Shown: positions 1-5,581 of the stretch, piece after piece
Position numbering within the stretch: position 1 is the stretch's first letter
How the letters are laid out: each line of letters begins with the position of its first letter
DNA from: Caldifarciminota bacterium
GTDB lineage: Bacteria; Hydrothermota; Hydrothermia; S141-80
Length of the DNA: 6,715 nt
Assembly: GCA_027053375.1 (NCBI GenBank)
Contig: JALUJC010000345.1
Span: 1-6,715 of the forward strand
Direction: 5' to 3'
Notes under the pieces: model-generated
Told to the model about the DNA's origin: nothing
Seen by the model: only the letters and a program-made list of their open reading frames with translations
The model's database searches: none
Made by a program: the position numbers and the translations under genes

Positions 1-1991
1 GGCCGAACCCCACCGTCCTGATGATTGTGGACCGCAATGAACTGCAGCAGCAGCTTTTTCAAAACCTGGAAGCGGTGGGGTTCGGCCGGGTGCACGTGGC
101 CCGGAGCAAACAGCATCTGCGGGATCTGCTGCGCCGTGACACCCGCGGGCTCATCGCGTCCATGATCCACAAGTTTGACAGAGCCGATGCCAACCTGAAC
201 ACCCGTGCCAACATCTTCGTCCTCCTTGACGAGGCCCATCGCTCCACTGGAGGAGACCTGGGCAACTATCTCATGGGAGCGCTGCCCCATGCCACCTTCA
301 TCGGTTTCACCGGCACCCCCATTGATCGCACCCGCCACGGAAAAGGCACCTTCAAGGTGTTCGGTGGAGGGGATCCCGGGGGATACCTGGACAAATATTC
401 CATCCGGGAATCCATTGAGGACGGTACCACCGTGAAGCTGCACTATCAGATGGCGCCCAACGACCTTGTGGTGGATCGGGAGGCGATGGAAGAGGCCTTC
501 TGGGCCGCTGCGGAGCTGGAAGGCGTGGCCGACGTGGAAGAGCTCAACCGGGTGCTGGACCGCGCGGTCACGCTGAAAAACATGCTGAAAAACCGGGATC
601 GTGTAGAAAAGATCGCGCGGTTTGTGGCCGATCACTTCCAGAATGTGGTCCAACCCATGGGCTATAAGGCTTTCCTGGTGGCGGTGGATCGGGAGGCCTG
701 TGGAGTGTACAAAGAAGCCCTGGATCGTTATCTGCCTTCGGAATTCAGCCGGGTGGTGATCAGTAGGGGCTACAACGATCCACCGGAACTTAAACGGTAT
801 CACCTGAGTGATGAGGAAGAAGCCGCGGTGCGCAAAGCGTTCCGTAAGCCTGACGAGCCGCCCCACATCCTGATCGTGACGGAAAAACTGCTCACCGGGT
901 ACGACGCCCCCATCCTGTATTGCATGTACCTGGACAAACCCATGCGGGACCACGTGTTGCTGCAAGCCATTGCCCGGGTGAACCGTCCATATGAAGATGA
1001 TCAGCGGCGCAAAACCAGCGGCCTGATCGTGGACTTTGTGGGCATCTTTGACAACCTGGAAAGGGCCCTGGCCTTTGATTCCCGAGACGTGGAAGGCGTG
1101 GTGGAAGGGCTGGATGTCCTCCAGGAACATTTTGCGCGCATGATGGCCGAGGCCCGCGAAACTTACCTGCCCATCGCACAGGGAGAAACGGAAGACAAAG
1201 CGGCTGAGGCGGTGCTGCTGCACTTTCGCGAACGCGAAAAACGCGAAAGGTTTTATCGTTTTTTCCGGGAACTGGAAGAGACCTATGAGATTCTGTCGCC
1301 GGATCCCTTCCTGCGTCCGTACCTCCCGGACTATCGGCGGCTGGTGGAGATGTATCGCTTGCTGCGCAACGCCTATGAACCCCATGTTCCCGTGGACCGT
1401 TCCTTTCTTCGCAAAACAGCGGACATCGTTCAGCAACACACCACCACACCTTCTGTCCACGAACCCAAAGACACCTATGAGATCGGTCCTGAAGCACTCC
1501 TGGCGCTGATTCGCGACGATCGCCCGGAAACGGTTCGGGTGTTCAACCTTCTGCGCGAGCTGCACCGCCTGGTGGACATGAGGGGGCTGGATCAACCGTA
1601 TCTCATTCCCATCGGTGAACGGGCAGAGGCTATCCGCCGCGCGTTTGAAGAACGTCAGATCTCCAGTCAGCAGGCCCTGGCCGAACTGGAGGTACTCGTG
1701 CAGCATCTTCAGGAAGCGGAACGCCAGCGCCGTGAAAGCGACCTCTCGCCCGAGGCTTTCGCCATGGACTGGTGGGCGCGGGTGCAGCGGGGGATGCCTC
1801 CCGAGGCGGCCGAACGTCTGGCCTCAAGCGTGGAGCCCGTGTTTCGGACCTTTCCCCACTGGGCCACAAGCCGCCATCAGGAGCGTGAACTCCGGAAGAA
1901 ACTCTATAAAGCGTTGATGGGCGCCGGCGTGGAGGACGTGGTCTCCTGGGCCGACGCCGTGCTCACTCTGCTTCGGAGGGCGGCCCAATGA
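1..1991 (+). CDS. hsdR: Type I restriction enzyme R (HsdR) subunit, 5'-truncated by the window
   Basis: This is the ATP-driven DNA translocase and endonuclease subunit of a type I restriction-modification complex, which acts with HsdM and HsdS on unmodified DNA. The frame is open from base 3, and the Met at 21 lies inside the conserved stretch PTVLMIVDRNEL, so the true start and the N-terminal nuclease domain lie upstream. Numbering from that Met, the superfamily 2 helicase motifs follow in order: Walker B DEAHR at 70-74, FTGTP at 96-100, motif V TEKLLTGYDAP at 287-297, and motif VI QAIARVNRPY at 315-324. The spacing and wording of these motifs are typical of HsdR. The remaining 300 or so residues are charged and helical, as in HsdR C-terminal regions that bind the methylase core. 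No internal stop or frameshift is seen. The stop overlaps the next gene by 4 bases. hsdM and hsdS are not in the window and presumably lie upstream. Confidence 0.93.
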   Translation, partial: PNPTVLMIVDRNELQQQLFQNLEAVGFGRVHVARSKQHLRDLLRRDTRGLIASMIHKFDRADANLNTRANIFVLLDEAHRSTGGDLGNYLMGALPHATFIGFTGTPIDRTRHGKGTFKVFGGGDPGGYLDKYSIRESIEDGTTVKLHYQMAPNDLVVDREAMEEAFWAAAELEGVADVEELNRVLDRAVTLKNMLKNRDRVEKIARFVADHFQNVVQPMGYKAFLVAVDREACGVYKEALDRYLPSEFSRVVISRGYNDPPELKRYHLSDEEEAAVRKAFRKPDEPPHILIVTEKLLTGYDAPILYCMYLDKPMRDHVLLQAIARVNRPYEDDQRRKTSGLIVDFVGIFDNLERALAFDSRDVEGVVEGLDVLQEHFARMMAEARETYLPIAQGETEDKAAEAVLLHFREREKRERFYRFFRELEETYEILSPDPFLRPYLPDYRRLVEMYRLLRNAYEPHVPVDRSFLRKTADIVQQHTTTPSVHEPKDTYEIGPEALLALIRDDRPETVRVFNLLRELHRLVDMRGLDQPYLIPIGERAEAIRRAFEERQISSQQALAELEVLVQHLQEAERQRRESDLSPEAFAMDWWARVQRGMPPEAAERLASSVEPVFRTFPHWATSRHQERELRKKLYKALMGAGVEDVVSWADAVLTLLRRAAQ

Positions 1992-2314
1992 GAAAAGCAG
2001 CGCGTACGCATGTCGAACCGGTATCTTTCCAGACCCAGATCACCCGGGATCTGCTGATTGCAGAAGCCCGGGCATGGGCCCGACGCATCGGCGTGGATAA
2101 CCGGCTTCGGGAAATCCACGTGCGTCCCATGAAGCGCAAATGGGCCAGCATCTCCACCCGCGGACGCTTGAGCCTGAACAGCGATCTGCTTGCCCAGCCT
2201 GCATCCTTCCGTCGTGAGGTGATCGTGCATGAACTGGTGCACCTCAAACTGGGCCACGGCGCCCACAACAAACTCTTCCGGGCCCTGATGCGGGCGTATC
2301 TGGAGGGGGAGTGA
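1988..2314 (+). CDS. Small YgjP/SprT-like (M48/DUF45-type) zinc metallopeptidase coupled to hsdR
   Basis: This is a 108-residue protein with a zincin active site: HELVH at 81-85, with H81 and H85 as predicted zinc ligands and E82 as catalytic base. A likely third ligand is H93 in HNKLF, or less likely H90. Upstream, MKRKWASISTRGRLSLN (48-64) matches the conserved pre-catalytic strand of YgjP/WLM-type metallopeptidases. There is no signal peptide or membrane segment, so it should be cytosolic. The ATG overlaps the hsdR stop (ATGA), and GGAGGG at 1975-1980 sits 7 bases upstream, so the two genes are very likely translationally coupled. It is short for the YgjP family, whose members are usually over 200 residues, and amounts to little more than the catalytic core. 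Its substrate is unknown. A role in HsdR turnover is inference from position only. Confidence 0.82.
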   Translation: MRKAARTHVEPVSFQTQITRDLLIAEARAWARRIGVDNRLREIHVRPMKRKWASISTRGRLSLNSDLLAQPASFRREVIVHELVHLKLGHGAHNKLFRALMRAYLEGE

Positions 2315-2324
2315 TTTGTTTTTT

Positions 2325-2678
2325 TCAGCGTTTCGTTTTCACGGAGATCGGTGGATTCAACGCGTGAACTCCGTCCAGAAGAAGGAAAAACTTTAATGAA
2401 TACTTGGCACGGTTATAGTCTGGAACAATCCCATGCAATATGGTATGCCGAGTGATTTGGCGACGACGGTGGATGGGCTTTGCCAGCACTTCCTGAAAGC
2501 TTACAAATCGGTACACACTGTGTTCAATTTGATCGTACAGCGTCTGCACAATTGGCCAGTCTGAAACACGTAAAGCCCCAAGGGATTCCAAAACTGCATC
2601 GCACACTTCTTTGACTTTTCCCAGTCTTGCTTTTATATCATTCAATATTCCTTCAATCTGTGGAAGAACCGACGGCAC
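2325..2678 (-). CDS. Unrecognised open frame, possibly a decayed gene in the AT-rich island
   Basis: The minus-strand frame stays open from 2780 to a TGA at 2325-2327. The part upstream of about 2660 is the wrong-frame shadow of the transposase-like remnant, so I place the start at the GTG at 2676-2678, giving 117 residues. A TTG at 2643-2645 is another option. The product begins VPSVLPQIEGILNDI and includes LESLGALRVSDWPIVQTLYD. It has a plausible mix of hydrophobic and charged residues, suggesting helices in the first half. Codons are AT-richer than in the flanking genes, which points to a different origin. I recognise no family, catalytic motif, signal peptide or clear ribosome binding site. 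It may be a small real gene, the displaced 3' part of the broken element before it, or chance. Its function is unknown. Confidence 0.3.
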   Translation of the reverse strand: MPSVLPQIEGILNDIKARLGKVKEVCDAVLESLGALRVSDWPIVQTLYDQIEHSVYRFVSFQEVLAKPIHRRRQITRHTILHGIVPDYNRAKYSLKFFLLLDGVHALNPPISVKTKR

Positions 2679-2772
2679 GGAAAGGGGGTATGGACGCCCC
2701 CTCCTCGTATTCCCGAACCTCCTGGATCTTGAAGGCTTCCGTGTACCGCTTCTTCCTGCCTTTTCCCGACAT
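2653..2772 (-). pseudogene. Transposase N-terminal remnant (IS3 OrfA-like)
   Basis: A 39-codon minus-strand frame starts at ATG 2770-2772 and ends in TGA at 2653-2655. Its first part, MSGKGRKKRYTEAFKIQ followed by EVREYEEGASI, matches the usual opening of IS3-family OrfA helix-turn-helix proteins, in which a basic start leads to RYTEAFK, a VREYEEG-type helix and then SI. The next residues, FRAVGSST, look like a worn version of the recognition-helix segment, and the frame then stops. An intact OrfA would run to roughly 90-120 residues, and no integrase (DDE) ORF follows. The remaining open sequence downstream is in another frame and does not look like a transposase. I read this as a relic. The family assignment rests on my recollection of the motif, not on a search. 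Confidence 0.5.
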
Positions 2773-2882
2773 CTACGCACTTCCCCCGACTCCCCTATGA
2801 TACACCCTCAAATGTAAACGTTTTTCCGGACGGGTCAGGTCAACCCTCTTTTCTCCTGCTACATCTTGGGAGGATGTCGCGC

Positions 2883-3005
2883 ATGCGGTTGAAGAGATTT
2901 TCTCGTGAGGCAATAGGGTACGAAATGGACTATCCAGCTTTCCTGGAGGAACGGCGGAAACGCATGGCCGCTATCATTCAGGAGGGATTTGCACATCTTT
3001 CATGA
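2883..3005 (+). CDS. Small ORF, 40 residues, hypothetical
   Basis: This plus-strand ORF has an ATG at 2883 and a good Shine-Dalgarno sequence, GGGAGG at 2868-2873, 9 bases upstream. It ends at TGA 3003-3005. An in-frame ATG at 2874 abuts that site and is too close to use it. The product starts MRLKRFSREAIGYEMDYPAF and continues LEERRKRMAAIIQEGFAHLS, a proline-capped, charged amphipathic helix that reads like the C-terminal helix of a larger protein. I do not recognise the family. It could be a genuine microprotein, the tail of a gene destroyed by the neighbouring insertion scar, or non-coding. It ends just upstream of the promoter of the next operon and is not part of that transcript. Confidence 0.33.
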   Translation: MRLKRFSREAIGYEMDYPAFLEERRKRMAAIIQEGFAHLS

Positions 3006-3032
3006 CGATAGGCCTTTTCCCCAGCCCCTGGT

Positions 3033-3061
3033 TTGCACGGGTGAGTGGGGAGCCGTATAAT
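3033..3061 (+). promoter_or_regulatory. Sigma-70-type promoter for the downstream operon
   Basis: A -35 element TTGCAC (3033-3038) is separated by exactly 17 bases from a perfect -10 element TATAAT (3056-3061). Transcription should begin near 3067-3069, giving a leader of about 30 bases before the ribosome binding site of the first gene. No obvious operator repeat overlaps it. Later genes in the operon follow with no gaps, so this is probably their main promoter. Confidence 0.75.
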
Positions 3062-3083
3062 AGAAGCCCTCAATCCACGAACC

Positions 3084-3090
3084 AAGGAGG
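3084..3090 (+). promoter_or_regulatory. Strong ribosome binding site for the 31-aa basic protein
   Basis: AAGGAGG lies 6 bases before the ATG at 3097. A competing ATG at 3093 leads to a stop after six codons, so the spacing and the conserved MPCG start favour 3097. Confidence 0.8.
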
Positions 3091-3096
3091 ACATGG

Positions 3097-3192
3097 ATGC
3101 CCTGCGGACGTAAGCGGAAATTGCGCAAAATTAAACGTCACAAGCTCAAGAAACGTCGCAAAAAGATGCGTCATAAGAAAAAGAAACGTTAA
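3097..3192 (+). CDS. 31-aa basic AURKAIP1/COX24-domain (bS22/mS38-like) protein
   Basis: This tiny protein begins MPCGRKRKLRKIKRHKLKKR and ends MRHKKKKR. Of its 31 residues, 21 are Lys or Arg, two are His and none is acidic. The MPCG(K/R)KRK start with repeated KRR/KKMRHKKK blocks is the signature of the bacterial AURKAIP1/COX24-domain family. That family is related to mitochondrial mS38 and to the small ribosomal protein called bS22 in some bacteria, so it most likely packs into 16S rRNA of the small subunit. The start is set by AAGGAGG at 3084-3090 and the promoter just upstream. The SDR gene begins 6 bases after its stop. Its length is normal for the family. The identity comes from recognised sequence character, and binding in this organism is inferred. 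Confidence 0.85.
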   Translation: MPCGRKRKLRKIKRHKLKKRRKKMRHKKKKR

Positions 3193-3198
3193 TCCATC

Positions 3199-3984
3199 AT
3201 GCGTCTTTCTAACCGCGTGGCGCTGATTACCGGCGCTTCCCGCGGCATCGGTCGGGCCCTGGCTGAGGAGCTTGCCCGGAAAGGGGTGAACCTTGTGCTG
3301 GGCGCCCGCAGTGTTTCTGCTGTTCAGGAGGTTGCCCGGCAGCTTCAGCAGAACTACGGCATTCGCACGCTGGGCGTGGCCCTGGACGTGCGGGACAGGG
3401 AAAGCATCCGCCGTTTTGTGGGCACCGCCCTGGAGTCCATGGACAGTCTGGACATTCTGATCAACAATGCCGGTGTGGGTTTTGAAGGAGACGTGGACCA
3501 GATCACCGAAGAAGAATACGCCACGGTCATGGGCACCAATCTGGACGGTCCCTTCTGGCTGATCCGCGAGGTGGTGCCCATCATGAAGCAGCAACAGCAG
3601 GGAATGATCGTCAACATTTCCAGCCTGGCGGGTTATGTGGGCCTTCCTCGCTGGTCCCTGTACCATGCCTCCAAGTTCGGTCTCCGGGGACTCACCGAAT
3701 CCCTGCGCCTGGAACTCAAACCCTTCGGGATTCACGTGATGGGGGTCTATCCGGGACCTGTTCGCACCGGGTTCTTCTCCCATGCTGTGGTCAAGACCCG
3801 ACGAACGCTCAAACCGCGGGGGGGGATGTACCTGGAACCCGGGACCCTGGCCCGCCGCATCGTTCGGGGGATGGAAAAAAACAAACGGGACGTGTTCGGG
3901 ACCTTCTCCTGGTGGCTCTCCGCCGCACTGGCTTCTCGCTATCCCGCGCTGGTGGACTGGGTGCTGCGCCGATGGGGAGGATGA
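3199..3984 (+). CDS. Short-chain dehydrogenase/reductase (SDR) family oxidoreductase
   Basis: This 261-residue classical SDR is an NAD(P)(H)-dependent oxidoreductase with a Rossmann fold. The cofactor glycine motif TGASRGIG is at 11-18, NNAG at 89-92, and the catalytic tetrad is N114, S142, Y155 and K159 (in YHASK). The substrate-side loop YPGPVRT starts at 184. Arg at 15 and Arg at 37 (GAR) hint at NADPH preference, but this is only suggestive. The last 30 residues (FGTFSWWLSAALASRYPALV, then a short basic tail) are hydrophobic and could make the enzyme membrane-associated, as in some lipid-acting SDRs. There is no signal peptide. No Shine-Dalgarno sequence precedes the ATG, so it probably relies on coupling with the basic protein gene 6 bases upstream. 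The substrate cannot be told from sequence. Its stop overlaps the next start (ATGA). Confidence 0.92.
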   Translation: MRLSNRVALITGASRGIGRALAEELARKGVNLVLGARSVSAVQEVARQLQQNYGIRTLGVALDVRDRESIRRFVGTALESMDSLDILINNAGVGFEGDVDQITEEEYATVMGTNLDGPFWLIREVVPIMKQQQQGMIVNISSLAGYVGLPRWSLYHASKFGLRGLTESLRLELKPFGIHVMGVYPGPVRTGFFSHAVVKTRRTLKPRGGMYLEPGTLARRIVRGMEKNKRDVFGTFSWWLSAALASRYPALVDWVLRRWGG

Positions 3985-4751
3985 AGTTCGGTCGGGTTCG
4001 GTCGGGCGACCGCATCCTGCATGTCCGCGTTCTGAATGAAACCCTGGAAGTGCTGGATGGAAATCCGCTCACAGGGGAGGTACACCCCACCGGAGAAACC
4101 CTTGACCCGCGCGAGGTGGAGCTTCTGCCGCCCACCCGCCCCCGTCAGATCTTCGCGGTTGGGCTCAACCTTGCCGAACATATCGGGGAGACAGGCTCCC
4201 TGAAGGACATCCCCGAGACCCCCGTCATCTTCACCAAACCCCTCTCCTCCCTCCTGGGTCACCGCCAGCCCATCCGGATCCCCACCGGTGTGGGCCGGGT
4301 AGACTATGAAGGTGAACTGGTGGCGGTGATCGGCTCCCCGGTATCCCGCCCGCTCTCTGTGGAGGAGGCGAGCCAGACGATTGCGGGATACACCCTGGGC
4401 AACGACGTGACCGCCCGGGATCTCCAGAAACGTGAACCGCAGTGGACCCGTGCCAAGGGCTACCGGACCTTCGCCCCCGTGGGTCCCTTCTGGGTGGCAA
4501 CCCGGGAAATCCGCGAGCCCTGGGAAGTGTTCCTCCGGGGTCAGCCCGTTCAGAAGGGAAATCCTGACCAGTGGATCCGCACCCCTGCACAACTGGTGGC
4601 ATGGATCTCCACATTCGCCGACCTGTATCCCGGCGACCTGATCTTTCTGGGCACACCGGCAGGGGTGGGTCCCCTTCAACCGGGAGACCGCATCTCCCTT
4701 CACCACCCCTGGATCGGGACCCTGGAAAATCCCGTGGAGGCAGACGCATGA
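3981..4751 (+). CDS. Fumarylacetoacetate hydrolase (FAH) family protein
   Basis: This is a 256-residue protein of the FAH superfamily, whose members hydrolyse, isomerise or decarboxylate 2-oxo acids such as acylpyruvates, oxaloacetate or homoprotocatechuate intermediates. Residues 1-50 form the short N-terminal domain. The catalytic domain follows, with PRQIFAVGLNLAEHIGE (54-70), predicted divalent-metal ligands E110 and E112 in DYEGELVAVIG and D142 in GNDVTARD, K159 in the AKGYRTFAPVGP segment, and the closing GTPAGVGPLQPGD (224-236). All expected metal ligands are present, so it should be active. I chose ATG 3981, which overlaps the SDR stop (ATGA) and gives the usual MKFGRVR start. GGGGAGG directly abuts it, so ATG 3972 (three residues longer) is possible. 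No pathway partner in the operon fixes the substrate. Acylpyruvase or oxaloacetate decarboxylase activity are common guesses. Confidence 0.9.
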   Translation: MKFGRVRSGDRILHVRVLNETLEVLDGNPLTGEVHPTGETLDPREVELLPPTRPRQIFAVGLNLAEHIGETGSLKDIPETPVIFTKPLSSLLGHRQPIRIPTGVGRVDYEGELVAVIGSPVSRPLSVEEASQTIAGYTLGNDVTARDLQKREPQWTRAKGYRTFAPVGPFWVATREIREPWEVFLRGQPVQKGNPDQWIRTPAQLVAWISTFADLYPGDLIFLGTPAGVGPLQPGDRISLHHPWIGTLENPVEADA

Positions 4752-5581
4752 GCCGAATCTGGAAAGCCCTCCTTGAGGACCGTAAACACGGATCCAGTGT
4801 GATTTTTCTGCGAACACTGGACGCCCTGGCAGAGATGGCCCGAAAAGGGGGCAACAACCTGAAGCAACGGGTACGCGAAATGCGGGAGGCCCATCCCTCC
4901 ATGTCCCTCCTGCTCAAACTGGAGAGTCTGGTTCAGCGTACACACGATCTGACGCCGGCGTTCTTTCTGCAGTTGAAACAGGCGTATGAGCGTGATCATG
5001 AACAGGCCGTCCAGCAGGCCCTTCATCTCCTTCGTCGCCGCAATCCCAGGACCCTGCTCACCTATTCCTATTCGGGCATGGTTCTGGATGTGCTGTCCCG
5101 GTATATCCAGGAACGCCCCCTCACAGTGATCGTTTCGGAAGGCCGCCCGGACGATGAAGGTCAGATCATGGCCCAGGCGTTGCTGGACCGGGGACTCCAC
5201 GTGCGCTTCACCACGGACATGGGGCTGTTTTCCTTCGTAGAAGAAGCGGACATGGTGCTCGTGGGCGCGGATGCCGTGGTTCCCTGGGGCGTGGTCAACA
5301 AGGTGGGCACTTCGGGGCTGTGCCTGGCAGCCGCCAAACTGGAAAAAACCCCCTATGTGCTCGCCGTTTCCTATAAATTCCTGAATCTTGATGAATCCCG
5401 TGCCTTCTCCTTCCAGGTGTGGGAAGGCACGCTGTGGGAGAATGCACCGATGAATCTCTCCGAGCACGTTCCGCTTTTTGACGTGACCCCCTTTGACATC
5501 CTGGGCGGTGTGATCGTGGAACATGGTCTGCTCAACCCCACGGAAGCCCGCCTGATGACCGAGCAGGAGATCCAGTTTTGA
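4748..5581 (+). CDS. eIF-2B alpha/beta/delta-like (MtnA/R15P isomerase superfamily) protein
   Basis: This 277-residue protein belongs to the eIF-2B alpha/beta/delta superfamily, which includes methylthioribose-1-phosphate isomerase (MtnA) and archaeal ribose-1,5-bisphosphate isomerase. An all-helical N-terminal half (about 1-95) leads into the Rossmann-like half: TYSYSG at 105-110, [20 protein letters not shown] at 129-148, [12 protein letters not shown] at 170-181, VNKVGTSG at 183-190, and [17 protein letters not shown] at 244-260. D175 in GAD and the NKxG motif are conserved across the family. The protein is shorter than MtnA (about 340 residues) and lacks MtnA's N-terminal portion, and no methionine-salvage gene is nearby, so I would not call it MtnA. 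A sugar-phosphate or nucleoside-phosphate ligand is likely from the fold. The true start is ATG 4748, overlapping the FAH stop, with GGAGG at 4736-4740 seven bases before it. Confidence 0.85.
   Translation: MSRIWKALLEDRKHGSSVIFLRTLDALAEMARKGGNNLKQRVREMREAHPSMSLLLKLESLVQRTHDLTPAFFLQLKQAYERDHEQAVQQALHLLRRRNPRTLLTYSYSGMVLDVLSRYIQERPLTVIVSEGRPDDEGQIMAQALLDRGLHVRFTTDMGLFSFVEEADMVLVGADAVVPWGVVNKVGTSGLCLAAAKLEKTPYVLAVSYKFLNLDESRAFSFQVWEGTLWENAPMNLSEHVPLFDVTPFDILGGVIVEHGLLNPTEARLMTEQEIQF
5565..5578 (+). promoter_or_regulatory. Ribosome binding site supporting a TTG start for ddl
   Basis: AGGAG at 5565-5569 is 8 bases upstream of TTG 5578-5580, which overlaps the preceding TGA (5579-5581). No ATG lies in frame before the conserved VAVIAGG strand, so the TTG is the best start. 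Confidence 0.65.

Larger units (their letters stand above)
2289..2810. repeat. Imperfect inverted repeat bracketing the AT-rich island
   Basis: The left arm at 2289-2312 reads TGCGGGCGTATC, then TGGA, then GGGGGAGT. The right arm at 2789-2810, read on the minus strand, is TGAGGGTGTATC, then ATA, then GGGGAGT. Ten of the first 12 positions match, and both arms finish in GGGGAGT with a two-base length difference. Both arms begin with TG, as insertion-sequence ends often do, and the right arm lies just upstream of the transposase-like start on the minus strand. Against this, the left arm is inside the coding end of the metallopeptidase, whose C-terminus looks natural, and G-rich matches arise easily by chance. 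I saw no target-site duplication. Confidence 0.28.

Noticed and set aside
1223..1249. Inverted repeat CTTTCGCG / CGCGAAAG with an 11-base loop
   Set aside because: It lies inside hsdR and arises from repeated CGC GAA codons in an Arg/Glu-rich helix. There is no T-run to suggest a terminator.
892..1497. 201-codon minus-strand open frame inside hsdR
   Set aside because: It overlaps the conserved helicase region of HsdR on the other strand. Its Pro/Arg/Cys-rich product is typical of antisense frames in GC-rich genes.
2313..2330. T-rich run after the metallopeptidase stop as a terminator
   Set aside because: No stable GC hairpin directly precedes the run of T residues, so I do not call a rho-independent terminator.
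2334..2380. ACGGAG / CTCCGT inverted repeat as a hairpin
   Set aside because: The arms are only 6 bases with a loop of over 20, with no supporting U-tract or context.
3002..3226. 74-codon plus-strand open frame across the promoter
   Set aside because: It runs through the promoter and ribosome binding site and is out of frame with the conserved basic protein.
3070..3783. 237-codon minus-strand open frame opposite the SDR gene
   Set aside because: It is the antisense shadow of a gene with intact SDR motifs, and its product has no recognisable domain.
3939..4817. 292-codon minus-strand open frame opposite the FAH gene
   Set aside because: The plus-strand gene has all FAH metal ligands and proper overlaps with its neighbours, so the reverse frame is a shadow.
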